Shown here: positions 8,222 to 17,195 of the stretch, in pieces
How the letters are laid out: each line of letters opens with the position of its first letter
How positions within the stretch are numbered: position 1 is the stretch's first letter
Assembly: GCF_016820495.1 (NCBI RefSeq)
Contig: NZ_JADHDU010000001.1
Coordinates: 124,257-188,256, forward strand
Source: Planococcus beigongshangi
GTDB lineage: Bacteria > Bacillota > Bacilli > Bacillales_A > Planococcaceae
DNA length: 64,000 nucleotides
Direction: 5' to 3'
Program-made: the position numbers and the translations under genes
The notes under the pieces: model-generated
Databases searched by the model: none
The model's input: the letters and a program-made list of their open reading frames with translations, nothing else
What the model was told of the DNA's origin: nothing

Positions 8222-10072
8222 ATCGATACGCTGTTATTCGATCTCATGTTAATAATTTTTCTTGGGGTAATTTCCCAATGGTTGGCCTGGCGCTTCCGCT
8301 TGCCGGCGATTGTGCTCATGTCAATTGCCGGTTTGACTGTCGGACCCATTCTCGGAATCATTCATCCTGAAGAGAGTTTTGGTGAGTTATTCAAGCCTTT
8401 CATCTCGTTGGCTGTTGCCATCATCCTTTTTGAAGGAAGCTTGAATTTGAATTTTAAGGAAATCCGGGGATTCAATAAACCGGTTCTGCGGATTGTGACG
8501 CTCGGCGCATTTATCGCCTGGATCTGCGGATCATTTGCTGCGCATTACATCGCCGGCCTGTCCTGGGCAGTGGCATTTGTGATCGGCGGCCTGTTCATCG
8601 TTACCGGGCCCACGGTCATCCTTCCGCTGCTGCGCCAAGCCAAATTAAAACCAAGGCCGGCCGCAATTTTAAAATGGGAAGGAATTGTCGTCGATCCGTT
8701 CGGCGCATTGCTGGCATTGTTTGCGTTCCAGTTTGTACTGTTTGCGAATGGTGATGAAACGGCCGGCGCTTTCGGTCTGTTCTTCCTTGCATCGTTGTTT
8801 GCTGCTGCACTCGGGGCGGGAGCAGGTTTTTTGCTCGGGCGAATGATCGAGAAGGGGCAGGTGCCTGAATTCCTGAAAGCGCCGCTTGTCTTCGGCGTCG
8901 TGCTGCTGACTTTCGTTTTATCCGACATCGTCATGCACGAAACAGGGTTACTGGCCGTCACGGCAATGGGCATGACGATGGCCAATATGCATATCGCCTC
9001 CATCAACGACATGCGCCATTTCAAGGAGAATATCTCGGTTCTCCTGATTTCCAGTATTTTTGTGATGCTGACCGCATCGCTCAGTCTGGATGTGCTGATT
9101 GAAATCTTCAATTGGCGGATCATCGCCTTTGTCCTGGCGACATTATTCGTGGTAAGGCCTCTTTCCATCTGGCTCTCGACAATCGGGACGGGGCTCTCTC
9201 TTCAGGAGAAGACGCTCATCGGCTGGATTGCGCCGCGGGGAATTGTCGCGCTGACCGTTTCCGGTTATTTTGCAGGCGTTCTATTGGACGCGGGCTTTGA
9301 AGACGCCGAATTGTTGACTGCGCTGACATTCGCCCTCGTGTTTTCGACAGTTGTCGCGCACGGCTTTACCATCGGCTGGCTCGGACGTAAGCTGGGCCTG
9401 TCTTCCGGCGATCAGCCCGGCATCCTTATTGTCGGAGCGGGAAGTTTTATGTTGAAACTGGCTGAAGCCCTTGCTGAAAAAAATAAGAACGTGCTCCTGA
9501 TGGATCTTTCGTGGGGCAGGCTGCAGGCTGCACGTCTTGCCGGATTGAACACATACACAGGTGAAATCCTGTCCGAGCATACACAGTATGAACTGGAATT
9601 GACTTCCTACGATACGATGATAATGGCAAGTGAACTGGATTCGTATAATGCCCTCGTCATCAACAATTTTGTGCCTGATTTCGGCCGTGAGAATATGTAT
9701 AAAACGTCCATTCATCAAGGGAATCCGGCTGAATTGAATGCTTCTTTGAAAGGGCGGACACTGTTCGGCAATGAATGGAATATCCACGAGCTGAACAGGA
9801 AAGCCGATGAAGGCTACACCATCCGTAAAACGCAATTGACGGAACAATACAATTATGAAGATTACAAGAAAAAATGGAGCGCCGATACGATCCTCCTGTT
9901 CATTGAACGGGAGCAGGGGAAAATCGAGTTCTATACAAGCGGCAGCTTCCCGGAGCCGAAAACCGGCGACACGATCGTCAGCTTTACATCGCCTGTCCGT
10001 CAATCCGATCGGACGCAGGAACGTCTGGAAAACAAGCGTGCAAGAAACGGGTCTTCTCCGCCTAAAGAATGA
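8222..10072 (+). CDS. Cation:proton antiporter with TrkA-type regulatory domain
   Basis: The protein of about 616 residues has an N-terminal CPA-type sodium(potassium)/proton exchanger domain with about 12 helices (~5-395; motifs GPTVILPLLRQA and WEGIVVDPFGALLALF). A soluble C-terminal part begins with a TrkA-N-like nucleotide-binding fold (ILIVGAGSFMLKLAEAL near 400). It should exchange monovalent cations for protons across the membrane, gated by a nucleotide. The start is odd. The only good Shine-Dalgarno (8204-8212) is 9 bases ahead of an ATC codon at 8222. The first in-frame ATG (8246) has no ribosome site, and CTG 8231 is too distant. The start is therefore uncertain; the frame is not. 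Confidence 0.85.
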   Translation: MDTLLFDLMLIIFLGVISQWLAWRFRLPAIVLMSIAGLTVGPILGIIHPEESFGELFKPFISLAVAIILFEGSLNLNFKEIRGFNKPVLRIVTLGAFIAWICGSFAAHYIAGLSWAVAFVIGGLFIVTGPTVILPLLRQAKLKPRPAAILKWEGIVVDPFGALLALFAFQFVLFANGDETAGAFGLFFLASLFAAALGAGAGFLLGRMIEKGQVPEFLKAPLVFGVVLLTFVLSDIVMHETGLLAVTAMGMTMANMHIASINDMRHFKENISVLLISSIFVMLTASLSLDVLIEIFNWRIIAFVLATLFVVRPLSIWLSTIGTGLSLQEKTLIGWIAPRGIVALTVSGYFAGVLLDAGFEDAELLTALTFALVFSTVVAHGFTIGWLGRKLGLSSGDQPGILIVGAGSFMLKLAEALAEKNKNVLLMDLSWGRLQAARLAGLNTYTGEILSEHTQYELELTSYDTMIMASELDSYNALVINNFVPDFGRENMYKTSIHQGNPAELNASLKGRTLFGNEWNIHELNRKADEGYTIRKTQLTEQYNYEDYKKKWSADTILLFIEREQGKIEFYTSGSFPEPKTGDTIVSFTSPVRQSDRTQERLENKRARNGSSPPKE

Positions 10073-10234
10073 AATCTTGATTTCATAAGGTTTTTCGATA
10101 CAGCTCTGCCTATGCTGTTTGTTATGATGGAAGAAAGTCGGTTCCGCTGGTTTTTTACTGGCCGGATCCGCATAAGCAATCAACAAGAGGCAGCCTGCTG
10201 CCCAGTATAGAAGGACTTGAGGAGGAACAGTTTT

Positions 10235-10798
10235 ATGAAGGTTTTATTAGTGGATGGCACAATCGTCGGGAGAAAGACCGGCGCGATTTTGGAGCAGGTG
10301 AAAATGTATATCCAGGAATTCCAGCCGGAGATGGAATTGGTGATCCTGAGCCTGGCCGATTACGAGCATCAATTCGTGGATGGGCGTCCGCTTGGTGAAT
10401 ACAACGAGAGCATGCAGGAAATCGCTCGCCGTTTCAACGATGCAGACGGCTACATCATCGCGACGCCGATCTTCCAAGGCTCGATTCCAGGTGTCCTGAA
10501 AAACACATTCGATTTGCTCCACCCGCGTACGATGCGCTATAAACCAGTATCGATTGTCGCAAATGGCGGCACTTACCAGCACCACCTGGTCATCGAAAAT
10601 CAGCTGAAGCCGATTCTCGATTATTTCCGGTCGCTTGTGACACCGAACTATGTCTATACGCATACGAGCCATTTCGACGCTGACAACAATATCATCAATG
10701 AAGACGTCCACGACCGCCTTCGTGAACTGGCACGCGTTTTCGTGCAGTACGCCGAGATGAGCAAGCATTTGTCGAAAGAGACATTGGACAATCATTAA
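10235..10798 (+). CDS. NAD(P)H-dependent FMN reductase family protein
   Basis: The predicted 187-residue flavodoxin-like oxidoreductase starts MKVLLVDGTIVGRKTG, the phosphate-binding loop region of the FMN-reductase fold. TPIFQGSIPGVLKNTFDLL near residue 80 matches the family flavin-binding segment. It is expected to reduce FMN or a quinone or azo substrate with NAD(P)H in the cytosol. ATG 10235 is preferred over TTG 10217 because GAGGAGG sits 10 bases before it. The gene is single. Five bases after its stop begins a structured repeat, followed by a terminator. Confidence 0.85.
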   Translation: MKVLLVDGTIVGRKTGAILEQVKMYIQEFQPEMELVILSLADYEHQFVDGRPLGEYNESMQEIARRFNDADGYIIATPIFQGSIPGVLKNTFDLLHPRTMRYKPVSIVANGGTYQHHLVIENQLKPILDYFRSLVTPNYVYTHTSHFDADNNIINEDVHDRLRELARVFVQYAEMSKHLSKETLDNH

Positions 10799-10802
10799 GA
10801 TA

Positions 10803-10924
10803 AGAAAAGCGACAGTGCCCGTTCAGCTCTGACAGGTATAAGGCGAACCGGCGTAGTGGCGTCCTTTGCCACGCAGCTGGTTTGACTTATATCCCGAAGA
10901 CCTGGGCCACTGTAGTCTGGACAC
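10803..10924 (-). repeat. Single copy of the structured ~120 bp element
   Basis: It begins GAAAAGCGAC just after the FMN reductase stop and ends GTCTGGACAC. Internal stems are GTGGC/GCCAC and TATAAG/CTTATA. It is the reverse orientation of the units at 3612 and 44293. The outer ends are shared while the stem sequences differ. Confidence 0.75.
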
Positions 10925-10958
10925 AAAAAGCAACCGTTGCTTTATATATATTTAGAGA

Positions 10959-10987
10959 AAAACCTCCCGCGGGAGGTTTTTTGTTTT
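10959..10987 (+). terminator. Terminator downstream of the FMN reductase and repeat
   Basis: AAAACCTCC-CGCG-GGAGGTTTT followed by TTGTTTT. Confidence 0.75.
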
Positions 10988-11075
10988 GTGTGGGAGAAGC
11001 ATGTTTAAGATCAAGTTCAAGGGCTGAATGGATGCTTTTCGCCGAAGCCCATGCGAAAAGCGTCCTTCTTTTAGG

Positions 11076-11103
11076 AAATCTTCGCGAAAGCGAAGATTTT
11101 TTC
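11076..11103 (+). terminator. Second terminator-like hairpin
   Basis: AAATCTTCGC-GAAA-GCGAAGATTT with a GNRA-type tetraloop, followed by TTTTC. No gene directly precedes it. The T/G-rich stretch 11104-11280 holds nothing else recognisable. Confidence 0.6.
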
Positions 11104-11301
11104 AAATTAGGGGTTGGGGTTGGTTTTTTGGTTGAGATTCTGGTGATTTGGTGTTTATTTGGTTGTTTGAAGTCAGGGTGTTGATTGATAATCGGGAGTA
11201 TTGGTTAAAATCTATCTAAAATTGTAGGAAATAGCTTTGAAAAAGGGTTTTTACTGGATTTTATTTACATTTATTAAATTGTGATTTCCAGTAAAAGAGC
11301 T

Positions 11302-11400
11302 TACTTTCCAAAACCCTTAAAATACTTTCCAAAATAGCCGAAATACTTTCCATTTTGACTTAAATACTTTCTAAATCAGCCGAAATACTTTCTATTTGAA
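11302..11400. repeat. 21-bp phased array of the word TACTTTC(C/T)
   Basis: The word TACTTTCC/TACTTTCT starts at 11302, 11323, 11344, 11365 and 11386, exactly 21 bases apart, with variable bases between. A weaker form (TGATTTCCA, 11282) may be a sixth copy. The array runs across the stop codon of the NERD gene. On the minus strand it would read as seven-residue repeats beginning Glu-Ser. Confidence 0.8.
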
Positions 11401-12346
11401 TAATCTCTTCTGGAATTTGATAGATCCGGTCTTTATAACTGCCTGTATAAGGCATATTGGCCATTTTTAATAATTTGGAAGCAGTAGTGGTCGATTCAAT
11501 TCCAGTGAAATGACGAAACTCTTTATTGGTAATCGTTTGGTTGATTAAAGATCTATATTGTAACAAAGTCTGGAAATGGGCAGAACGATCAACCCGCGAA
11601 CATTTCTTACAAGTCCACTTCCGCCAGTAATATTCCATCTCTCCTCCACAATCTTTTCCGCACAACACACCTTTCCGCAAATCCGCTGGCACATTCAACT
11701 CCCGCAACGGTGGATCCATATGCAATTGCAGAAGCTGATCTGCAAGGCGCCGGGTCTGGCGCGTATTCAGTAGGTCATCAGGATATTTGGCCGCCAGCTG
11801 ATCGAGCAGATAGGGCAGGCCGGATGACTGGATGACGATGCGATTACCCGGCCGGCTGCTCACGATGGACGAGGGATAAGTGAATACGATAATACCGACC
11901 ACAGGGAGCGGGATTTTTTTCTCCTTTAAAAAATTCCGGACAAAGCCTTCGTGCCGCCGCACCTGGTCGTCGGGATTGCGCATGCCATCGATGCTGCCGT
12001 CTTTATTGGTACGGGAAAATTGGCGCAGCTGCGGGTCGAAATGCAGTTGGCCGGAAATGCTTTTGATTTCCAATAGAAGAACGAAACGGTTGGTGACTAA
12101 GACGGTATCGATCTGATGGGAGGATGTCGCCTTTTGGATATACAGGTCATGGATTAAGTAATGAGGAAGATTAAAAAGGATTTCACTCCATAAGTTGTCA
12201 ACGCGCTGTTCGCCGTGGAAGCCGGCGGATATGCGTCGGAGTTTTTCCGTCCAGTGGGGAAATAGGGGATGGACGAGTGGAAAACGCTGGATCAAACTTT
12301 CGAGCTGGAAAATTTCCGGCGGTTCAGAACGCTTTTTCAGGATCAA
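11360..12346 (-). CDS. NERD domain protein with zinc ribbon
   Basis: This 328-residue protein has a nuclease-related NERD domain at ~35-160 (HQIDTVLVTNRFVLLLEIKS carries the Asp and Glu-x-Lys of a PD-(D/E)xK-like fold). A small zinc ribbon follows near 230-255 (CGKDC then CKKC), then a C-terminal helical segment. Such proteins are suspected nucleases of unproven role. The start is a TTG with AAGGAG 8 bases upstream; no ATG fits. The last residues (IESISADLESI) are encoded by the first two units of a 21-bp repeat array that continues past the stop codon. The C-terminus may therefore have been shaped by the repeat. Confidence 0.8.
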   Translation of the reverse strand: MILKKRSEPPEIFQLESLIQRFPLVHPLFPHWTEKLRRISAGFHGEQRVDNLWSEILFNLPHYLIHDLYIQKATSSHQIDTVLVTNRFVLLLEIKSISGQLHFDPQLRQFSRTNKDGSIDGMRNPDDQVRRHEGFVRNFLKEKKIPLPVVGIIVFTYPSSIVSSRPGNRIVIQSSGLPYLLDQLAAKYPDDLLNTRQTRRLADQLLQLHMDPPLRELNVPADLRKGVLCGKDCGGEMEYYWRKWTCKKCSRVDRSAHFQTLLQYRSLINQTITNKEFRHFTGIESTTTASKLLKMANMPYTGSYKDRIYQIPEEIIQIESISADLESI

Positions 12347-12495
12347 CGGGTCAACTCCTTTCTTTATTAACTAAAGAATACCTCTTTTTAAGAGAAGAAG
12401 AAAGAAAATTCTGTTTGATGATAATAAACACCTCAACTGTCTTCAACAGCCAAAAATGCTATAATTATAAAATGAGAAATGAGGGTGAAACTATT

Positions 12496-14655
12496 ATGAA
12501 ATCTATAGTATTAGCGGAAAAGCCATCCGTAGCCCGCGACATCGCGCGCGTGCTCGGATGCAACCAAAAAGGCAACGGTTTCCTGGAAGGGAAGCAGTAT
12601 ATCGTGACGTGGGCGCTTGGCCACCTGGTGACACATGCGCAGCCGGAGCAATACAACAACGACTTCAAGGAATGGAAGATGGAAAATCTGCCGATCCTGC
12701 CGAAGCCGTTCAAGCTCGTGCCAATCAAACAATCGATGAAACAATATAACGCAGTAAAAGCGCAGCTCAGCCGCGGCGACGTGAAAGACGTCATCATCGC
12801 GACGGATGCCGGGCGTGAAGGGGAACTGGTCGCGCGCTGGATCCTCGAGAAAACGAATACGCGCAAACCGGTCAAACGCCTGTGGATTTCGTCGGTCACC
12901 GATAAGGCGATCAAAGACGGCTTCAATAATCTGAAAGACGGCAAAGCCTATGAAAATCTCTACCAGGCGGCAGTCGCAAGAGCGGAAGCTGACTGGGTCG
13001 TCGGCATCAACGCGACGCGCGCGTTAACAGTGAAATACAATGCGCAATTATCAACAGGCCGCGTGCAGACGCCGACGCTTGCAATGATTGCGGAACGCGA
13101 GAAGCAGATCCGCAACTTCCAGCCGAAACCGTATTACGGCATGCAGGCGATTACAAACGAAGCGGCATTCACGTGGACAGACGGCAATTCGACACAGTCG
13201 TTCGATAAAGAGAAGATCGACCGTTTATTCCAGAAGCTCGACAATACGCATGAAGGCACCGTGACGGATATCAAAATCACGCCGAAAAAGCAGCCGGCGC
13301 CGCCTTTATTCGACTTGACCGAATTGCAGAAAGAAGCGTATAAACGTTACGGCTGGTCGGCGAAAGAGACGCTGAACACGCTGCAGAACCTGTACGAGCG
13401 CTATAAAATCGTGACGTATCCGCGGACGGATTCGAAGCATCTGACGTCGGATATGAAAGACACGCTGAAAGACCGCATCAAAGCGGTGCAGACGGGGCCA
13501 TACCGCCCGCTTGCCGCAACGATCCTGAAATCACCGGTTGCACCGCAGAAAGGCGTAATCGACGATGCGAAAGTATCCGACCACCACGCCATCATTCCGA
13601 CGGAGGAAAACCCACCGCTGCATGAGCTATCGGCGAACGAGCATAAATTATATGACATGATCGTCACGCGTTTCCTCGCGGTTTTCTATCCGCAGTATGA
13701 ATACGACCAAACGACGGTCAAGCTCACTGCCGGCGATGAAACGTTCCAGGCCAAGGGCAATACGGTAAGAAATGAAGGCTGGAAACGCATCTACAAAGAT
13801 GACGAAGCAGACGGCGACACGACGCTGCCGCCATTCGAAAAAGGGCAGACGCTGAAGATCAAAGGCATCTCCCTCACCGAAGGCAAAACGAAGCCGCCCG
13901 CTTTCTTCAATGAAGGAACGCTGCTCAGTGCGATGGAGAATCCGGCGCAGTTCATGGCGGGTGAATCGAAGGAATTGATCAAGACACTTGGCGAAACAGG
14001 CGGACTCGGGACGGTAGCGACCCGCGCGGACGTCATCGATAAGCTGTTCAATACGTTCCTGATCGAGAAGAAAGGTAAGGACCTGACGATTACTTCGAAA
14101 GGGCGCCAGCTTCTTGAGCTCGTTCCGGAAGATTTGAAATCACCGAAACTGACAGCCGACTGGGAACAGCAATTGACGAAAATCGCCAAAGGCCAGATGA
14201 AGAAAGAAACATTCATGAAGGAAATGGTTTTATTCGCGGAGAAATCGGTTTCCGACATCAAGAAGAGCGACCGGAAATTCAAGCACGACAATGTCACCGG
14301 CAAAATGTGCCCGGATTGCGGCAAGCCGCTACTTGAAGTGAACGGTAAACGCGGCAAGATGAACGTCTGCCAGGACCGCGAATGCGGCTACAAAAAACAA
14401 GTGGCGATGCTGACGAATGCGCGCTGCCCGAACTGCCACAAGAAACTGGAAATGCAGGGCGAAGGTGACGGTAAGATTTTTGTCTGCAAATGCGGACACC
14501 GCGAGAAGCTGTCGGCGTTTGAAAAACGGAAGAAATCCGGCCAGTCGAAGGCGACGAAAAAAGACGTCAATCAATACCTGAAGCAGCAGGACGAGCCGCC
14601 GCAAAACACGGCAATGGCCGAAGCGCTGAAAAAATTGCTTGGTCAAAACGATTAG
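12496..14655 (+). CDS. topB: DNA topoisomerase III
   Basis: The 719-residue type IA topoisomerase relaxes and decatenates DNA through a 5'-phosphotyrosine intermediate. A TOPRIM domain at ~1-140 has the acidic motif (LAEKPS at the start; ATDAGREGE near 100). The core contains STGRVQTPTLA and the active-site Tyr in VTYPRTDS (~310). The C-terminus has two zinc-ribbon-like clusters (CPDCGK...CGYKK and CPNCHKK...CKCGH) and a basic tail. Length matches Bacillus TopB. The frame stays open upstream to 12277. ATG 12496 is chosen for its GAGGGTG site and a TATAAT at 12460. It is divergent from the NERD gene. Confidence 0.95.
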   Translation: MKSIVLAEKPSVARDIARVLGCNQKGNGFLEGKQYIVTWALGHLVTHAQPEQYNNDFKEWKMENLPILPKPFKLVPIKQSMKQYNAVKAQLSRGDVKDVIIATDAGREGELVARWILEKTNTRKPVKRLWISSVTDKAIKDGFNNLKDGKAYENLYQAAVARAEADWVVGINATRALTVKYNAQLSTGRVQTPTLAMIAEREKQIRNFQPKPYYGMQAITNEAAFTWTDGNSTQSFDKEKIDRLFQKLDNTHEGTVTDIKITPKKQPAPPLFDLTELQKEAYKRYGWSAKETLNTLQNLYERYKIVTYPRTDSKHLTSDMKDTLKDRIKAVQTGPYRPLAATILKSPVAPQKGVIDDAKVSDHHAIIPTEENPPLHELSANEHKLYDMIVTRFLAVFYPQYEYDQTTVKLTAGDETFQAKGNTVRNEGWKRIYKDDEADGDTTLPPFEKGQTLKIKGISLTEGKTKPPAFFNEGTLLSAMENPAQFMAGESKELIKTLGETGGLGTVATRADVIDKLFNTFLIEKKGKDLTITSKGRQLLELVPEDLKSPKLTADWEQQLTKIAKGQMKKETFMKEMVLFAEKSVSDIKKSDRKFKHDNVTGKMCPDCGKPLLEVNGKRGKMNVCQDRECGYKKQVAMLTNARCPNCHKKLEMQGEGDGKIFVCKCGHREKLSAFEKRKKSGQSKATKKDVNQYLKQQDEPPQNTAMAEALKKLLGQND

Positions 14656-14719
14656 AAATAGTGCGACAATGGTGGTAAGCTGATTTTATAACGACAGTTT
14701 ACAGGTAAGGAGCGCCGCT

Positions 14720-15211
14720 ATGGGAAAGAAGATGACCAAAACCAATGCAGCTAGGATTCTGGATAAAGAAAAGGTTCCCTATGAGATTATTCAGTATGAG
14801 ACTGGAGACGGTTTAGTGGACGGCGTTTCAGTGGCTGCCAAAATAGGCCATCCGGAAGAACAGGTCTACAAAACGCTTGTCGCAGCCGGATCTTCAAAAC
14901 AGCATTATGTATTCGTCATTCCGGTTGCGGAAGAACTCGATTTGAAGGCGGCTGCCAAAGCCGCCGGTGAGAAAAAGATTGAAATGGCACCTGTCAAGGA
15001 CATCTTCCAGCTCACCGGATACATACGCGGTGGCTGTTCGCCGGTCGGCATGAAGAAGCCGTTCCCCACTTATGTCGCACAGCAGGCGGAAATGCAGCCG
15101 GAAATCATCGTCTCCGCCGGAAAAATCGGCATGCAGATTAAACTGGATCCCCGTAAATTACTGGAAGTCACCAACGGGCAGTATGCGGGATTGACAGTGT
15201 ACAACGATTGA
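14720..15211 (+). CDS. Cys-tRNA(Pro)/Cys-tRNA(Cys) deacylase, EbsC/YbaK type
   Basis: A 163-residue trans-acting editing protein of the YbaK/ProRS-INS superfamily, which hydrolyses cysteine mischarged onto tRNA(Pro). The family signature is RGGCSPVGMKK near residue 105. The catalytic-region Lys lies in EQVYKTLV near 55. Length is typical (about 155-165). The AAGGAG site precedes ATG 14720 by 7 bases. It ends at its own terminator. Confidence 0.9.
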   Translation: MGKKMTKTNAARILDKEKVPYEIIQYETGDGLVDGVSVAAKIGHPEEQVYKTLVAAGSSKQHYVFVIPVAEELDLKAAAKAAGEKKIEMAPVKDIFQLTGYIRGGCSPVGMKKPFPTYVAQQAEMQPEIIVSAGKIGMQIKLDPRKLLEVTNGQYAGLTVYND

Positions 15212-15220
15212 TCCTGATTT

Positions 15221-15250
15221 CCACCCATTGTTTCCAATGGGTGGATTTTT
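15221..15250 (+). terminator. Rho-independent terminator after the deacylase gene
   Basis: CCACCCATTG-TTTC-CAATGGGTGG followed by ATTTTT. Confidence 0.9.
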
Positions 15251-15295
15251 CGTAAGACAATATGGGAGACCATTCAGTGAAAGAAGGGCTGTTTG

Positions 15296-15934
15296 ATGAG
15301 AACGACGTTTTACCGCTGGCTGTTCTTTCTCAGTGGGTTAATAATCTTGGCACTCGGTTTTACGATGATCATTAAAGCGGACAGGCTCGGCATAGGCCCA
15401 TGGGATGTGCTGCATGTCGGGTTATTCCTCAAATTCGGATTGACCATCGGCACCTGGTCGATTCTGGTCGCTTTTGTCCTGATCATCATTTCCACCATCT
15501 CGCAGCGGAGGCTGCCGCAAATCGGCACTTTCCTCAATATGATCCTGGTCGGCATTTTCATCGACATCTATTACTTCCTGATTCCGGATATCCCTTCGAT
15601 GGCAGGACAGATCATGATGCTGATCGGCGGCATCATCGTTTCCGGCTTCGGGGTTGGCATTTATGTTTCGCCGAAAATCGGAGCAGGTCCCCGCGACAGC
15701 CTGATGCTGGTGCTGATGCAGAAAACAGGTTTAAGCATCACGATTGTGCGTGGCGGAATTGAGCTGTCAGCAGCACTTCTAGGCTGGGCGCTCGGAGGAC
15801 CGGTAGGGATCGGCACGATAGCGGTCGCTCTGTTGACCGGCAGGATCGTTCAGTTCACCTTGCCGCAAGCTGAGGCTTTATTGAAAAAAATCATTGTAAA
15901 AAAAGATGAACTGCCGCCGGTTTTGAAAGTTTGA
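15296..15934 (+). CDS. YczE/YitT-like integral membrane protein
   Basis: The 212-residue, strongly hydrophobic protein has about five to six membrane helices. Family-like motifs are IGPWDVLHVGL (~30) and GAGPRDSLMLVLMQKTG (~130), both seen in the YczE/YyaS group. Function is unknown; the family is sometimes described as transporter-like without proof. ATG 15296 is preferred over TTG 15293 by spacing from AAGAAGGG. A weak terminator follows. Confidence 0.8.
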   Translation: MRTTFYRWLFFLSGLIILALGFTMIIKADRLGIGPWDVLHVGLFLKFGLTIGTWSILVAFVLIIISTISQRRLPQIGTFLNMILVGIFIDIYYFLIPDIPSMAGQIMMLIGGIIVSGFGVGIYVSPKIGAGPRDSLMLVLMQKTGLSITIVRGGIELSAALLGWALGGPVGIGTIAVALLTGRIVQFTLPQAEALLKKIIVKKDELPPVLKV

Positions 15935-15949
15935 AACCGGTGCTTTTTT
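15916..15949 (+). terminator. Terminator overlapping the end of the YczE-like gene
   Basis: CCGGTTT pairs with AAACCGG across about ten bases that include the stop region, followed by TGCTTTTTTA. Confidence 0.65.
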
Positions 15950-15973
15950 ATGATATAAATAAAGCCGAGTAAA

Positions 15974-15990
15974 ACTATTGGTTTTATAGT
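15974..15990. promoter_or_regulatory. Dyad ahead of the yrrT operon, candidate operator
   Basis: ACTAT-(7)-ATAGT lies about 25 bases before the yrrT start. In B. subtilis the yrrT operon is repressed by CymR. This dyad sits where such a repressor could act, but I cannot confirm that it matches the CymR motif. Confidence 0.3.
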
Positions 15991-16014
15991 AAATGAAACC
16001 TGGAGGAGAATATC

Positions 16015-16689
16015 ATGGGACGCGAGTTCGTAACTATATTTGATGAATGGGTTCACACATATGACGATTCAGTAAGCGGAAAAGACGCAGAATACAGAGA
16101 TGTATTTTTAAGATATGAAGAAATTCTGCAGGCAGTAGCGGATGCGGCAACAGGCCCGGTAATCGAGTTCGGTGTCGGGACAGGGAATCTGACGCAGAAA
16201 TTGATCGGCCGCGGACTCCAGGTGGCGGGTATTGAGCCGAACGGGGCGATGAGAGGAGTGACACAGGAAAAACTGAAAGATGTGTCAATCATCGACGGCG
16301 ATTTCCTGGAGTTTGAAACACAGCTAAAACCGAATTCGTTTGTCAGCTCCTACGCCTTCCACCATCTGACGGACGCTGAAAAAGCGGATGCATTCAAACT
16401 CTATGCAGAACTGCTTCCGGCAGGCGGAAAAGTGGTATTCGCGGACACGATGTTCAAGTCGGCGGAAGCCCGCAATGAACTGGTTGACTTTGAAAAATCA
16501 CGCGGTCATGATAACCTTGTAGAAGATTTAAACCGTGAATATTATACAACTCTGCCAATTATGAAAGAGCTGATCGAACAGGCCGGATTCACGGTGGAAT
16601 TCACGCAGCTCAACAATTATGTCTGGCTGATCGATGCGAGCAAGAAAAGCGGAAACGGCCGCTCGAGTCTGGACACTAAAAATTATTGA
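16015..16689 (+). CDS. yrrT: SAM-dependent methyltransferase YrrT
   Basis: This 224-residue class I methyltransferase carries the SAM-binding glycine motif VIEFGVGTGNLTQKL (~48). VFADTMFKSAE (~143) is a later family motif. In B. subtilis yrrT heads the methionine-to-cysteine operon; here it precedes luxS, mccA and mccB in the same way. The substrate is unknown. ATG follows TGGAGGAG at good spacing. The C-terminus is odd. After LIDAS, the last dozen or so residues (KKSGNGRSSLDTKNY) are encoded by a deleted remnant of the structured intergenic repeat (16644-16676), so the native end has been extended or replaced. Confidence 0.88.
   Translation: MGREFVTIFDEWVHTYDDSVSGKDAEYRDVFLRYEEILQAVADAATGPVIEFGVGTGNLTQKLIGRGLQVAGIEPNGAMRGVTQEKLKDVSIIDGDFLEFETQLKPNSFVSSYAFHHLTDAEKADAFKLYAELLPAGGKVVFADTMFKSAEARNELVDFEKSRGHDNLVEDLNREYYTTLPIMKELIEQAGFTVEFTQLNNYVWLIDASKKSGNGRSSLDTKNY
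16644..16676 (-). repeat. Remnant of the structured repeat inside the yrrT 3' end
   Basis: It starts GAAAAGCGG and ends GTCTGGACAC, the two ends seen in the full elements at 10803 and 27099. The ~85-base middle is missing. It lies in frame within yrrT and contributes the protein's C-terminus. Confidence 0.55.
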
Positions 16690-16710
16690 AATTAGAAGGA
16701 GACGATCCAA

Positions 16711-17184
16711 TTGAAAAAGATGAACGTTGAAAGTTTCAACCTTGACCATACGAAAGTGGTAGCACCTTACGTAAGACTTGCTGGTGAGAAAACAGGGGCA
16801 AACGGGGACACGATCCGTAAATACGATATCCGTTTTAAACAGCCGAATAAAGAGCATATGGAAATGCCGGGGCTTCATTCACTGGAGCATATGATGGCGG
16901 AACACAGCCGCAACCATTCAGACCAGATCATCGACATCGGGCCGATGGGCTGCCAGACAGGCTATTATCTGTCATTGATCAACCACGACGATTACGATGA
17001 TGTACTTCGCATCATCGAAAATACATTGAAGGATGTCATTGAAGCAGATGAAGTGCCAGCCTGCAATGAAGTGCAATGCGGTTGGGCAGCAAGCCACAGC
17101 TTAGAGGGCGCGAAAGAATTGGCACGTGAAATGCTGGCGAAAAAAGACGAGTGGCACCAGGTGTTCGCGGAAGAAACTGTCTGA
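16711..17184 (+). CDS. luxS: S-ribosylhomocysteine lyase
   Basis: The 157-residue iron enzyme cleaves S-ribosylhomocysteine to homocysteine and DPD, the autoinducer-2 precursor. The metal-binding HSLEH (~50) and the cysteine of [10 protein letters not shown] (~80) are present. The later metal histidine is not assigned here. Start is TTG 16711 with AAGGAG 9 bases upstream. It lies between yrrT and mccA with short gaps, so it is co-transcribed with cysteine-recycling genes. In B. subtilis luxS stands elsewhere and mtnN occupies this operon position. Confidence 0.95.
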   Translation: MKKMNVESFNLDHTKVVAPYVRLAGEKTGANGDTIRKYDIRFKQPNKEHMEMPGLHSLEHMMAEHSRNHSDQIIDIGPMGCQTGYYLSLINHDDYDDVLRIIENTLKDVIEADEVPACNEVQCGWAASHSLEGAKELAREMLAKKDEWHQVFAEETV

Positions 17185-17195
17185 GGAGAATGGAT

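Noticed and set aside
12277-12495. Longer N-terminus for topoisomerase III
   Set aside because: It has no ribosome site, lies over the divergent gene's start and the -10, and the family begins with MKSIVLAEKPS-like sequence.
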